Shown: positions 1 to 11,545, counted from the first letter of the stretch. The stretch is 64,000 bases of DNA from Aporrectodea caliginosa (GCA_020284085.1 JACEVL010000420.1:1667001-1731000); one strand, 5' to 3'. The notes: generated from the letters alone by a model not told the origin. Made by a program: numbers and translations.

Positions 1-276
1 TGAAAAAATTGCAATCAGTTATACAAAGTTTATGATTTATGCCTTTTAAATTTAATATTACTGGCACTTAATTACAGTCAATTTAAACTTCAAGCGTCTG
101 AATATTACCTTATTTATCATATTTTGCTATAGAACCATATATATATCTACTGTAGGCCTATATAACACAACACATTCACTTCCGTCTAAGAACTTTCTTC
201 TGCTAAATTATGCGTTAAACGATTATAATTATAAAGTAAACAAATATAAATGATAACTTAATTTTTAACGTTGGAA

Positions 277-350
277 TATACAATACAATACAATATACAA
301 TACAAATGAAAATTTATAGCGCGCTTTAACAAGAAGTCTTGCACGAGAGC
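277..350 (-). mobile_element. LINE 3' terminal fragment
   Basis: Read on the minus strand, this stretch gives a GCTCTCGTG...AAGACTT block, then TTAAAGCGCGCTATAAA and an ATTGT-type tail. The same order occurs on the plus strand at about 6868-6925. It is the 3' end of a 5'-truncated non-LTR element with no coding part left. Confidence 0.6.
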
Positions 351-1414
351 AATTAGTAGCCTAGTCATTATATAACCACAGATCAGGAGCAAACAACGAA
401 AGGAAAAGCTAATAACACGTGAAGAGGCAAAAATCTGTAGTCGCACATTATTTCAATTTGGAATCTCAAAAAAGAAGACCTCAGATGTGTATGCAGGTAT
501 AGTTGACGGAATGTATAATTTTATTATATACTAGATGTTTGCCCGTCCTAAGACGGATAAAAACAATTTGAAAATGTCAAGAGATGCGTCTTCTCGTGCT
601 ATGATTGACATAAGTCTTCTCCCTCCTTCTCTGCCTCCCTGATTGAGAAGAATAGCCTACTGTAACAGTCCTCAACACTTACATATCATACAAGTAGATG
701 GCTCTTTTGAAGTCATAAAAGGCTTGCTTGTCTTTGTGGATATAGTAGAGCAGGGCGCCCAGACCTGCACAAAGAGTTGACAAGACAAAACAAGGTTGCT
801 TTTTTATGTAGCTCAGCTTCTCAAAATGATCGATCATTAGGCTACACGCAGGTTAACTGCATCAGCGGAGTTTTACATTACGTTACCGATTCGGATCCAC
901 TTTGTCCTAGCTATAATTTATTGTGCGCCTGTTCATAGTTGTTTCCGTAATTGTAATCGTAAACTCAATGTTTTGGTTGTAAAAAAGAGTTGGGGTCATG
1001 GGGTAGAAATTTTTTTACAGAGTTGCAAAGTACACGAAGTCAGGACGAAATCTAATGTTGTTAATATGTTGCGCAGGCAACAATTTACGATTTCTGATTC
1101 TTGAATATAGGTAAAATGATCGAATAGGCCTACGCCTAAACAGGTGTAAAAATAATCACAGAACTCTTACATTTTAGATGAAAAAAAATAATTTTTAACG
1201 ATATATGTTACCTGACCGACCTTCCCTGAACATCTTTATAGTTACTCAGCTGGGGGGGATTATAAGGAGAGCTTGGAATTAACAACTAAAACATTGTGTA
1301 AACTCCACAACTGAAGGGTGCTTCTCATTATTCATACCCTGACTCACCTGATCCTTTACCTTCCATTTGTCGACCCAAAGGACACTCGCCTTAACAGTTG
1401 CTCTGCCCCTCTGA
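351..1414. other. AT-rich stretch without recognised gene
   Basis: Only short open frames are present and none shows a family motif or splice context. I see no tandem array or terminal inverted repeat here. Confidence 0.6.
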
Positions 1415-1663
1415 TCCTCTGGCAACCGGACTCGGACCTCCTTCGGACTACTCTTTTGGACAACCCCTTTGACTCGACGCAGCACTCGTAAGGGAGGCTG
1501 GTGCCCAGCGCTTGGCTTTCGAGTGGCGCTTTGGAAGTTCGGAGTTTACGCTTACGATTACGATTCTCTAAACGCAGACAACCAGCTTATTCACGAGCGC
1601 TGCGTCTTGTCAGATGGGTTGTCCAGAGACGCTAAAGGAAGATCTGAGTCCGGTTGCCAGAGA

Positions 1664-1718
<55 letters not shown>

Positions 1719-1870
1719 TGAGCGGAATCCATGCAGCGCCATTCATCCGTCCAATTTCTCAAGGAATAATCGTAATCGTAATTGTAATCGTAAGCTCGAA
1801 TTTCTAAAGCGCCACTTGCAAGTCAAGCGTAGGGCACCAGCTTATTCACGAGCTGTAATTTGTAATGTTG
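1415..1870. repeat. Nested inverted repeat complex
   Basis: A block at 1417-1473 (CTCTGGCAACCGGACT...GGACAACCC) returns as an imperfect reverse complement at 1609-1662. A second block at about 1495-1565 (TGGTGCCCAGCGCTTGGC...ACGATTACGATT) returns inverted at about 1770-1845. The phrase CCAGCTTATTCACGAGC occurs at about 1579 and 1838. Related pieces lie at about 12560-12660 and 18435-18550. This looks like a dispersed repeat family inserted in opposite orientations; the class is not recognised. Confidence 0.6.
1672..1718 (+). repeat. (GA)n microsatellite
   Basis: Nearly pure GA dinucleotide run inside the inverted repeat complex. Confidence 0.9.
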
Positions 1871-2394
1871 GCATAATCATTAATCACGTAGTGATGTTAA
1901 TTGTTTTAACATAGAGTCGTTTCTAGCAACAATGAGTGAAAGCTGTGAAGAATTCTCCTCACTGCTCATCCTTTTGTGAATTCATTTGGGTTTCACGGAA
2001 CCCCGTTGTAACAATTTCAGATTACCCCCTACTTCACCTTTATACCCCACGGCAACTTGAAATCGCGTTAAGATTATCGGGAGGTAGGATGAAATCGATT
2101 TCAAGTTAACCTACCTCTGAGTGTAACTTGAAGGCGATCTCATCCTGTATATCCTCTACGAATAGACTACGATTTAAGATTACCCCCTCAAAAACATTTA
2201 TTTATTTATGTTTACTTAGATACTTTTATGGTATATGGTATAAGGTATAGGGATAGGGACAGTAGATATTTCAAGATACGATTGCATATCTTGAAGGGCG
2301 ATATAAAAATGATTTGACTGAGTGAATGATCCAGCAGATATACTTTTGTAAGTGGAATCCAGTGCATGGACGTATAGATCTATAGCTAATTCAT

Positions 2395-2583
2395 AATGTA
2401 TGTATGTGCATATGTATGTAGGCATTTATGTGTGTGTATGTATGTATGTATGAATGCTTTATGTATGTATGTATGTATGTATGTATGTATGTATGTATGT
2501 ATGTATGTATGTATGTATGTATGTATGTATGTATGTATGTATGTATGTATGTTTGTATGTATGCATGCATGTATGTATGCATG

Positions 2584-2617
<34 letters not shown>

Positions 2618-2697
2618 TGTATGTATGTATGTATGTATGTATGTATTTATGTATATAATATTATGTTTGTAGGTATGCTTGCATGCATGCATGTATG
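2395..2697 (+). repeat. (ATGT)n tetranucleotide satellite
   Basis: About 300 bp of ATGT units with a few variants (ATGC, TTGT). All open frames here are Tyr/Val/Cys/Met or Ile/His/Thr/Tyr repeats and are not coding. Confidence 0.95.
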
Positions 2698-2699
2698 AT

Positions 2700-2835
2700 G
2701 TTAAATGTCGTTAAGAACAGAACTGTCATAATTAAGCAAAACAATGCGCAGAAAACTAGAGGGATCACCCACCGTGGCGCGCCCACGCACACACGTGGAA
2801 CCAAACCAGCGGAGCCCAACCAACGGATTCTCTAC
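2700..2835 (-). repeat. Dispersed repeat, family B (partial)
   Basis: It shares with 54960-55080, and with the reverse complement of 39380-39480, the blocks AAAACAATGCGCAG and GCCCACGCACACACGTGGAA followed by CCAACCAACGGATTC. Spacing is similar in all three. The other copies continue into a GCGCTATATAAATG end, so the family is probably a SINE or LINE derivative. Confidence 0.6.
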
Positions 2836-4245
2836 CACAGTTGACAGATAGCGTTATGTTCAGGGTCTATGTACCAAGTTGCGTCGATAGCCTATACTTT
2901 GGATAGACGCCGTACGATAGCGCTCGCGACGCACGATAACGCCACCGACAAGCAGCCCCTCGTTGATAGTAGACGCTACACGTCCATCTAGAGTGCTAGA
3001 CGTAGATTACGTCCATAAACTTGGCTTTTTGCTTGTTATCCATCGTAGTCTCACTGTTGGTTCGTATTCCAATCGGGTTTCTCCATCGGTTTACGATGTT
3101 TGACTATACATGTATGTTTTCACAACCATCGATGTTGATGCCTTAATGGTAGCCTAATGGCGCTATCGAAGTCAATAAATTTGACTATATTGTGTTCGTT
3201 CATGCGTTCATATGGTATGCCCATCCATAAACATCAGTGGCGTAACGAGGGGGGGCAGGGGGGGCCGCCCTCGGGCGCAGGACCGGGGGCGCAAAATTAG
3301 GCTGAACATTTTTTTTGAAAGAAATCAGGCAGTAGGTTTATGGATATTTCCTGTTAGTATGTCCATAGATTATAGATACCTTAGCTAGATAGATACTTCC
3401 CGTTAGTAGGTTCCTGATTGCTTCTTCTTAGCATGTCCAGAGATTAGGCCTATAGTTTGTTACCTTAGTTAGATATATATAGGCCTACTTCCCGTCAGTA
3501 TGGCAATAAATACTTTCGCTACTATGCCTAAAGTAGACTAGATTCCGTTGCTATGTCATACTTACCAGTATGGGAATTTTAAATAAAATAACTGGGAGGT
3601 TAGACGTTGATTTATGTGCAGTTTGGGTGTGAAATGTAGACTTTACTATGGGATCCTAAGAAAGACTAGGGGTTGAACCACCCCCCGGCAATTCTCACCC
3701 TGATACTTACCCAGCCCCAGTCCAATACCGCAAAGAATGCAGATTCTTTCTCTGAAACGCGGTAATAATGGAATTCCCGCAGCTAGCTCGGCATCCTTTC
3801 GCATGTCAAAGTCCGTGTCCTGAATCGCCATCGATTGCTTCCTTTAATTACGTGCTCGTATTATGTTAAGATTGCAGATTAAAATAGTGATGTATAAACG
3901 AGACGCATTGTAATAATAATAATTATTCGCCTATGCGTTTCAGATTCGCTGGTTAAAATGTAGAGGAGAATTTAACTATTACGTCATAGGATCTCAGATG
4001 ACGTCACACACTTGCGACATCTGCATTTATATCTAATCCGCTTATTCAGAGAAAGAAACAATACAAGGCATTGCATTAAAGCTTATTAACAGAACAAAAT
4101 TTTTATTTTTAATCAGCATTATTGTTGTGTAGATGCTAATATTATGGTCTTTATTGATGACGAGTAGTTAATTCAAATTTAACAGTCTCTACGAAAATTA
4201 TAATTTATTGATATTTCTAAATTGCAGAGAAGCCTATGTAGGCCC
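2836..4245. other. Intergenic, no supported gene
   Basis: No convincing exon is visible. CAGTGGCGTAACGAGGGGG at about 3234 resembles an hAT-type terminus, but I found no matching inverted end. Frames at 3646-3831 and elsewhere lack recognisable motifs. Confidence 0.5.
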
Positions 4246-4460
4246 TATATCCCCCTACCCTCCCAAAGGTCGACTCAGCCTTTCAATCCCCAGATGGCGT
4301 TGGTAAAAATGAGAAGTAGGACGTGATAGGCGCCTTGCATGGCTGCCAAACAGTTAAATTCCACTCATGTAATAACTTGTGAACATCCATTCATAATATA
4401 AACTGTAATCATACTGTGGTGTGTCAGTTTGAAATAATAAACGAAGATTATTATTAATAT
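4246..4460 (+). mobile_element. tRNA-derived SINE, family S1 (5'-truncated)
   Basis: The blocks CCCTACCCTCC, GGTCGACTCAGCCTTTC, CAGATGGCGTTGGTAAAA, CCTTGCATGGCTG and AACGAAGATTA occur in the same order at 47089-47290, and in part at 15395-15505. The complete copy there begins with a tRNA-like head, which this copy has lost. Confidence 0.7.
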
Positions 4461-4533
4461 CATTATTAGGCACTATTATAGAAGCCCAGACTGGTTTAAG
4501 CTATAAACTGGCGGCCTTACATTCTTTTGTCTT

Positions 4534-4995
4534 GGGGCCGTCCATAAATGACGTCATGCAATTTTGGCCGATTTTTAACCCCCTTCCCCTCTCGTCACAC
4601 TTCGTCACAAAAAGTAACACCCCTGAAAATGACGTCACAAAGCTCTGACCCCCTCCCCTAAAACTAAATTTCCATGGCGAAACAAAATGCTCCTTCATAG
4701 AACAAATAGGGAAAGCATGAATATTTTAAACTCTAACGGTAACCAAATATTGAAATAATTAGAAAATTATTAATAATGGTACCCGTATACATTAAAATAA
4801 TTAAAAAATGATGAAAATTTAATCCTCAAAATTGGTGCTGTTATTAATAAAATTAAATTGTTGTTAATTGTTAAATTTAATAACATAGACCTGGTGTGAC
4901 GTCACACTTCTCAGACCCCCCACCCCATGTCACACATCGTCACAAATTTCCGACCCCCCGACCCCTGGGTGCGTGACGTCATTTATGGACGGCCC
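4534..4995 (-). mobile_element. Harbinger-like MITE, copy 1
   Basis: Terminal inverted repeats of about 25 bp (GGGGCCGTCCATAAATGACG at the left, its complement at the right) enclose about 460 bp with no ORF. The interior matches the second copy at 31666-32120 in reverse orientation. Copy 2 has a clear TAA target duplication, typical of PIF/Harbinger elements; here the flanks are degraded. Four TGACGTCA palindromes lie within. Confidence 0.85.
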
Positions 4996-5072
4996 TTGTA
5001 GTACACTTTCTGCCAGACCATTAAATTTCAATTGGGCCTAAACACACACTTTTGTGAGGTCAACACCTAAGG

Positions 5073-5590
5073 AATATATTATATATATATATATATATTA
5101 TATGTTTTATATAAAATATATGTTATAATATATAATGTTATATATATTATATTATGTTATATATATATATATGTATATATATTTATGTGTTATATATATA
5201 GGTATGTATGCATGCAGGGTGCCATCAACCGCGGTCACGGTTCGTTGGTCGCCCCGTAGTTGTTGGTGTCAGGTTTCGTCGACTGGAGGTTATCCTTGCT
5301 GCCACCATTGGGAGCTTTCTTGTGATCTTCGGTGGACTCTTTGTTGGGACGGTTGAAAGATCCGTGGAGGAGTTGTTGGAGCGACTTTAGGAGATGGAAG
5401 AAGGCGAGGATAAGGAGTACGGCAGCTGTAGCAACAGAAGCACATAGTTTATAGGCCTATATATATATAATTTTATATATATAATGTTGCATGTAGGCGC
5501 TATATATATATATATATGTACATACATGCATGCGTGTACAAATAAATACACACATGCATGCATATGTACAAACACAGTAGCCTACACATA
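5073..5590. repeat. TA-rich and ATGC-rich low-complexity DNA
   Basis: TA-rich runs at about 5073-5200 and 5460-5520 flank a non-repetitive 200-bp stretch (5215-5450) with no recognised coding signal. ATGCATGC-type repeats follow to 5590. Confidence 0.7.
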
Positions 5591-5598
5591 TATGCATA

Positions 5599-6394
5599 GT
5601 TGTTAAAAACGTTTTTTTCGTTTTTTATTTTTTTCCAAAATACGTCGTTTTTTTCGTTTTTATTTTTCGTAACGTTTTTTCCCGTTTTTTATTTTTTGTA
5701 TGTAACTTTATTTATTTATTTACTGTCTGTTACTATTTGTTTAATTTTATTTTTGTCTGATATCCCTTACGTTGTCTCCGTCCTTTCAAGAATTCATCTA
5801 ATTTACGTCACTATTTAGTGTCATCAGTTGAGAAATAAACAGCACAGTACAGGAAATAAAATTTATAAACAGTTATTTGAATTTCTAAGTTATCCAAAAT
5901 TCTAAATGTTGCCTTTGTACTCAGTTATCTCTGATTGACTGATAAACTGACAGATATTACTCCATATTCTTATATAAGTCAGAATTGTAAGTAGACCTAC
6001 AATTTTTAGTTAAGTACACTCTATAGCCTACTTGCAAAGTTTAGTTTTTAATTGCTTATGTCAGCATGGACTTATGTCGACTTATACAATTTAAATTTGA
6101 AAAGATTTCAATATTTTTAATTTCTCAATTTTTTTAACACCAAACTTATGAAAAAGAAAATATCTGTTGTAGATTACTGTTAGGCATACTTGGTGTTTGC
6201 TAATAAAGTTATGTTATTTGCTGATTAAAATTAAATTGTGTAAACAAGGTTTTAATTTTAAAATGCAGTAAAAGATGTAGCAAAGTCAAATTATTTTCTT
6301 TTCCGTTTTTTCTCGTTTTTTTCCGTTTTTTATTTTTTGGAATAAAACGACGTTTTATTTCGTTTTTTATTTTGATTTGACCGTTTTTAACAAC
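5599..6394. mobile_element. MITE with GTTGTTAAAAACG ends
   Basis: The ends GTTGTTAAAAACG and CGTTTTTAACAAC are inverted repeats, and the adjoining zones are T-rich with CGTTTTTTCG-like runs on both sides. TATGCATA flanks both ends (5591-5598 and 6395-6402). That could be an 8-bp target duplication, but it is palindromic, so the exact boundary is ambiguous. There is no transposase ORF. Confidence 0.65.
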
Positions 6395-6402
6395 TATGCA
6401 TA

Positions 6403-6660
6403 TATGCATACGCAATGTGCATATATATTCATACATATATACAGCACAAAGACATGCCAACATACATCATAAATACTTACATACATATCATAATATACAT
6501 GCAAGCCTACATACATACATGTACTTACTTGTATACATGCATACATACATACATATAAACATACATACATACATGCTTACATATAGGCCATACTTACATA
6601 CGTATGTATATATGCATCCATAGATGAATAGATAGATATGCATAGATAGACCTACATACA
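6403..6660 (+). repeat. CATA-type degenerate satellite
   Basis: Imperfect CATACATA and ATGCATAC units, the complement of the ATGT satellites, flank the preceding MITE. Confidence 0.85.
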
Positions 6661-6689
6661 TGCTTGCATAGATAGGTCTACGTTAAGAA

Positions 6690-6925
6690 GTTCTATCAAT
6701 TCATTCCAAAATGCATTCGAATGTATTATGTCCGCCTTCTCTGTCTCAGGACGTAAAGAATGGAACAGTCGTCCTACTTCAGTTCGCAATCTGTTGCTCA
6801 ATTTAAATGAAAATTAAAAACTCATCTATTCTCATTGCACTATGACTAGGAATGTAACGCCGCGCTCTCGTGAAGACTTGTCTTTGTTAAAGCGCGCTAT
6901 ATAAATCTTTAGTTGTATTGCATTG
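6690..6925 (+). mobile_element. LINE 3' end with ORF2 C-terminal remnant
   Basis: One frame reads a decayed version of the C-terminus common to CR1/L2-type reverse transcriptases: a Trp-Asn-Ser block, a leucine-rich spacer and a Lys-Leu-rich end. After the stop comes GCCGCGCTCTCGTGAAGACT, then TTAAAGCGCGCTATATAAAT and an ATTGT tail. It is 5'-truncated and inactive. Confidence 0.7.
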
Positions 6926-7144
6926 TATTGTGTGTGTTACCCCAGAGGCATGCGAGGGCGCTGTCTCTGGTGAAGATGAAGATTGGAATCGTTAGGGCGG
7001 CATAGATGACGGCTCTGATCCAACCATTGACGACACGACAACAGAAACAACACCTGTGAAGGCAGCAAGAAACACAGGTGAAATAGTCACCATCAACAGG
7101 TACCCATAGCAGGTATGTACCTATAGGCAGCAATTGAGTTGCAA
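6926..7144. other. Short unique stretch
   Basis: No recognised feature between the LINE tail and the ATGT satellite. Confidence 0.5.
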
Positions 7145-7241
7145 GTATATATGTATGTATGTAACTATGTATGCATGCATGTATGTATGTATGTATGTAT
7201 GTATGTATGTATGTATGTATGTATGTATGTATGTATGTATG

Positions 7242-7272
<31 letters not shown>

Positions 7273-7415
7273 CTATGTATGTATGTATGTATGTATGTAT
7301 GTATGTATGTGTGTGTGTATGTATGTATGTATGTATGTATGTATGTATGTATGTATGTATGTATGTGTGTATGTATGTATGTATGTATGTATGTATGTAT
7401 GTATGTATGTGTGTA

Positions 7416-7446
<31 letters not shown>

Positions 7447-7581
7447 ATGTATGTATGTATGTATGTATGTATGTATGTATGTATGTATGTATGTATGTAT
7501 GTGTGTATGTATGTATGTATGTATGTATGTATGTATGTGTGTATGTGTGTATGTGTGTATGTGTGTATGTATGTATGTATG

Positions 7582-7612
<31 letters not shown>

Positions 7613-7631
7613 TATGTATGTATGTATGTAT
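7145..7631 (+). repeat. Large (ATGT)n satellite
   Basis: Nearly 490 bp of ATGT units broken by a few GTGT and AACT variants, making it the longest array in the window. The long open frames on both strands (up to 195 codons) exist only because the four-base unit contains no stop in these phases. Confidence 0.95.
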
Positions 7632-7795
7632 ATTCGTTTAATTGAGAAAAACAATCTGACAAAACGCAGAAATGCTAACATGAGTGATAATGGATAATTA
7701 AAGTTCATTAGAAGATGTTAGAATAAACTAGTAAATATTTTTATATAATGATCTGGGAATAAATTGAGAGTTGTCCTTGGGTGGGAGAATTTGTA
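7632..7795 (-). repeat. Dispersed repeat R1
   Basis: The reverse complement matches 17797-17962 almost base for base (CTCCCACCCAAGGACAAC..., AATTTATTCCCAGATCATTATATAAAAATATT, ...CTCAATAAACGAATA). It lies between two ATGT arrays. The class is unknown; its end runs into a simple-sequence tail, suggesting a retroposed or MITE-like unit. Confidence 0.75.
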
Positions 7796-7921
7796 TGTAT
7801 GTATGTATGTATGTATGTATGTATGTATGTATGTATGTATGTATGTATGTATGTATGTATGTATGTATGTATGTATGTATGTATGTATGTATGTATGTAT
7901 GTATGTATGTATGCATGTATG
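7793..7921 (+). repeat. (ATGT)n satellite
   Basis: About 130 bp of nearly pure ATGT units directly after repeat R1. Confidence 0.95.
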
Positions 7922-7959
7922 ATTATTAATAATGTTTAATTATTATTATTATTAGGCCT

Positions 7960-8125
7960 ATTAGTGGGTCCTTCTCTTTGGAATAGTCTCCCCTCTGACC
8001 TGCGTTCTCTTCAGCGAGACTTCTCTGGTTCTTGTTAATAATTAAATAAGACCTTCCTTTTTGGCCGGGCCTGGGTCGGGAGCGCTTCTGAGTAGTAATC
8101 TTAAGAGGCGCTATATAAATTTCAT
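7960..8125 (+). mobile_element. LINE 3' end (CR1/L2-like ORF2 remnant)
   Basis: The frame at 7966-8035 reads GPSLWNSLPSDLRSLQRDFSG-like sequence, the signature C-terminal segment of CR1/L2-group reverse transcriptases. It is followed by GGCCGGGCCTGGGTCGGGAG, CGCTTCTGAGTAGTAATCTTAAG and GGCGCTATATAAAT, then an ATT tail. The same 3' terminus occurs at 11970-12040, 17000-17040 (-), 18479-18530, 39500-39545 and 58100-58185 (-). Confidence 0.8.
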
Positions 8126-8172
8126 AGATAGATTATTATTATTAGTATCAGAATATCAGTGCATTCAAAGAC

Positions 8173-8268
<96 letters not shown>
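8173..8268 (+). repeat. (GA)n microsatellite
   Basis: Nearly 100 bp of uninterrupted GA repeats. Confidence 0.97.
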
Positions 8269-8269
<1 letters not shown>

Positions 8270-8329
8270 CAGGCAGCCTGTGGTGAATATGCAATAAATT
8301 GGATTGCGGCCAGTAGTAGGCATAGTAGT

Positions 8330-8405
8330 AGTTTCAGGTTAACGACACTGTGTGATAACAGATATATTTAGCGTCGCCCTCCTCCGTCCAGGCTTGTGAC
8401 TGGCA
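8330..8405 (+). repeat. Dispersed repeat, family C
   Basis: The core TTAACGACACTGTGT, TTTAGCGTCGCCCTCCT, GTCCAGGCTTG and ACTGGCACTACCA recurs at 9640-9723 (+) and about 26110-26212 (-). Confidence 0.7.
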
Positions 8406-8420
8406 CTACCAGAGTACGAG

Positions 8421-9639
8421 TTGTGGCAAATCTCTGCGGTAAATCTGAAGTTGAGAACGAAGTGACCCAAAGCGACGGTAAAGGTTGAGGGTTGGACTGG
8501 ATCAAATAATATTTATTTACGACATTCTTTTAATTATTGTTAATTATTAATCTTCTAATTTTTATTAAATTTATTATTAAGTCATAATTGATATTGGTAT
8601 TATTGTGGTGCTGTACTGCTGTTATTGTTACTATTCTGTTACTAATTTTTACTACTATAGTTAAGTCATATTTAGGCCTAAGTCCTAAGTAAGTATCAAA
8701 TACATTTATGAATAATAATCAAGAAAGAGGGGTCAAGCTCAGCATAAGCTCAGTATAAGACTATAAGCTATTAGCGTTTCTTGGCTCCTGTTGCACTGTA
8801 CTTGTTGTTTCAACTTTGTAACCTAAAACCTGTTCTGTGCAATAAATTCAATTCAATTCAATTCAATTTCGTAACGTTTGAATGCAGAGTCATTAAATTC
8901 ACATCGAATTGTTGACGGCAAACTCGTGCATTGACCCAGATCTCACATGACTCAGCTGATGTAGGCTTTTGACGAAGTAGGCCTATGTGACCTATACATC
9001 TCAGTCTCGGTCTTCTTTGTCGGCTCGTCGTTTAGATATTGATTACGACTAGGTTTGTGTGCGCCATCATTTTTATGCAGACTGTATTAGACACGGACGC
9101 GAAAGAAGCTGCTAGGCCTAATTAATACTATTAATATTGCCTTGCATCCCAGAAGTTACTGATTGGTTAATTAATGAAAAGGACAGTTGGGAGCCTGTTT
9201 TCACGAAGCTGGCACATGCTGCCATGCACCCATTGAAACGAACAGAGCTCGCGAGGATCTCATCTGTTTTAATTAATTGAAACATGAGAATGGTCGTGGC
9301 CATTCGGTCGCTACAATTACATTTAAATGCACATTTTATTTTCCTAAAACAGGACAAAAACGACGCATGTCATTCAAAGTCCTGGTATCCAAACAGGGCG
9401 ACGTTTCCAATCAGGACGACTGATAGAAAGATGACTTACCAGCAGAGTGGACAAAATGCTAGAATGAAGATCAACTCAAAAAAAGTGACAGTTGCAGTCG
9501 CCAATCTGGAATCAAGATCAGTTTTGAAAATCTTAATTTACAGGCCGCCTACAGGACTTAAACACAAGTATATAGGAAAAATAACAATTATGCAAATGAG
9601 AAGACCTAGTGGAAAGAAGTCATCTTAGTTAGTTAGTTG
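8421..9639. other. Intergenic, no supported gene
   Basis: A 114-codon frame at 9284-9628 (+) has no family motif, no clear Kozak context and no splice partners, so I do not call it. The rest is AT-rich, with ATTCA-type repeats near 8848-8868. Confidence 0.5.
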
Positions 9640-9723
9640 ATGTTTAATTAACGACACTATGTCATAACAAAGATGATTAGCGTCGCCCTCCTACTATGTC
9701 CAGGCTTGGAACTGGCACTGCCA
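9640..9723 (+). repeat. Dispersed repeat, family C
   Basis: Same core as 8330-8405: TTAACGACACTATGTCATAACA, GATTAGCGTCGCCCTCCT, GTCCAGGCTTGGAACTGGCA. Confidence 0.7.
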
Positions 9724-9824
9724 AATATTTAAGTAGCCTACAAGCAGTGGTGGATTTAGAATAATCTTAAAACGCACTTCATGTTAAGGGTCCTTGTGAG
9801 ATTCTTTAAACAGGCGTAAAAGTT

Positions 9825-9960
9825 GCCACACATACATGCATTCATGTATACATACATATATACATACATACATGCATACATACATACATACATACATACA
9901 TACATACAGACAGACAGACAGACACAATACTTTCGTTCATGCATACATAAATTCATACAT
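9825..9960 (+). repeat. (CATA)n and (CAGA)n microsatellites
   Basis: CATA units followed by a short CAGA run. A related CATA patch lies at about 10237-10305. No coding frame is supported between them or on to 10620. Confidence 0.85.
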
Positions 9961-10629
9961 ATAGATGGTGGGCTGAACGCCGTGCAGGAACTATCGATGT
10001 CAGGATGCGATTAAATCTAATGCGCACTCATGATTTAAACATTCGGATTAAAAGTCATAATCGATGAGCAAATGATCGATCCAGTTACGATGAGCGCAGC
10101 TGTGCCTACAAAGCCTCGACTAAGTGTTGGTTAAGTTGGTAATGAATTTCAACAACACTTAAACTAGCGATAATAGCGTTTTTGAAATGTAATAATAATA
10201 TTATTGAGTGCCTAGATAGACATTGTCCTACGTAAATACATACATATACATACAATATGTACATACACACACAGACATGCATGCATACATACATACCTAC
10301 GTACATTAATTTTAAACATACATTTTATAGATTCTTTTTCGAATTGAATAGCTTACATCATATAGAACTGGTAGCCTTGAAATGACGACAATTGCTCCGG
10401 ATATTGTACGACGTAGATGGCGATCACCCATAATGCTGTGCAACAGAAACATTGACATCAGAACCAACTTAATTAGTTACTCAGAATTCTTGTACATGTC
10501 GCTGTTTATAGATCGCTGTTCTCATTCTCCTTCACCTAAGTATAATTTATGTAATCAGGGAAAGGTGCACGTCGTCTTGAGATTTCTACAGTGCTCAAAC
10601 AAAGAGCTACAGTTAAGCCTATAGTGAAT

Positions 10630-11250
10630 GGTTTTTCGTTTTAGTTATAGTTACAGTTTTAGTTAGCATTGTTTTTAAACTGGTATTACTGTTTCTGTAA
10701 TGGGTTGCGGTGTGCCAACCCAGTGTTTCGTCAATAAACGAATATTATTATTAGATAGTCTATAGTCTAGTTATAGATATAGTTACTCGATTTTTATTTT
10801 ATTTACTACGTAGTTACAAATAAGGCAGAGCGAAATTGCCTACAGACTCCGCACCTGTGCATAAGACGCGTTGCACAATTTGCTTACAGTTTTTAATTTT
10901 GCGAATTTGCGCTAGTCAACTTGAGTCGGAATAGCTACAGAAACGCTTACAAAATAACTAAATTTAATTTTAAAAATGCGCCACTACTATACTGGAGCGA
11001 ACATAGGCTATTAGTTCCAGCGCATTTTCACGTTCTTGTGTTTGTCGACAATGCACTTTTCATTTATATATTTTGTAACGAAAATTACGATAAATTTTCG
11101 TTAGTGTCATTTTCTTTACAGTCTTAGTTAGAGCATATAGTTAATTAATGATTTCTTTAGTTAGGCTTACAGTTATAGTTATCGTTAAAGAAATCATTTT
11201 ATTTATCGTTAATGAACATTTTTCGTTACCGTTATCGTTAACGAGAATCA
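10630..11250 (+). mobile_element. Non-autonomous element with TAGTTATAG repeats, copy 1
   Basis: It starts with TTTTAGTTATAGTTACAGTTTTAGTT runs, carries an AT-rich body, then ends with TAGTTATCGTTAAAGAAATCATTTT, ATCGTTAATGAAC and GTTATCGTTAACGAGAATC. The second copy at 14583-15088 has the same order. The body shares short blocks (GTTGCACAATTTGCT, AAAATAA...TTTTCG). No protein is encoded. Confidence 0.6.
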
Positions 11251-11395
11251 CAGTGGAAAGAGTCAATTAAGTCACGGTATGACCATTGGTCAGGTTCTTC
11301 TCCGGATCGAGATCAATGGGTCAGGCACGCATGTGAACAGTCAGACGGCTACGATGGAGTTGACTTAGGCCTATCCCTCAGGCCTACCCATCAGG

Positions 11396-11545
11396 CCTTT
11401 TCCTGAGGAGTAGGCCTGAAGAGTAGGCCTGAAGAGTAGACCTCCAATTCACGGCCTACTCTTCAGGCCTACTCTTCAGGCCTACTCCTCAGGCCTACTA
11501 TTCAGGCCTACTCCTCAGGCCTACTCTTCAGGCCTACTTCTCAGT
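11396..11545. repeat. Inverted minisatellite of 15-bp AGGCCTACTCTTC units
   Basis: Units reading GAAGAGTAGGCCTGA on one side (11400-11445) are followed by units reading TCAGGCCTACTCTTC (11452-11540), so the array turns around itself and could fold into a long hairpin. Variants differ at one or two bases (CTC/CTT/TAT). Confidence 0.85.

Noticed and set aside
3234..3300. hAT-like terminus CAGTGGCGTAACGAGG as an element
   Set aside because: No matching inverted end or target duplication was found nearby.
7121..7708. Long open frames (up to 195 codons) on both strands
   Set aside because: They are translations of the ATGT satellite, with pure Tyr-Val-Cys-Met or Ile-His-Thr-Tyr periodicity.
9284..9628. 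114-codon ORF as a gene
   Set aside because: No motif, weak start context and no splice partners.
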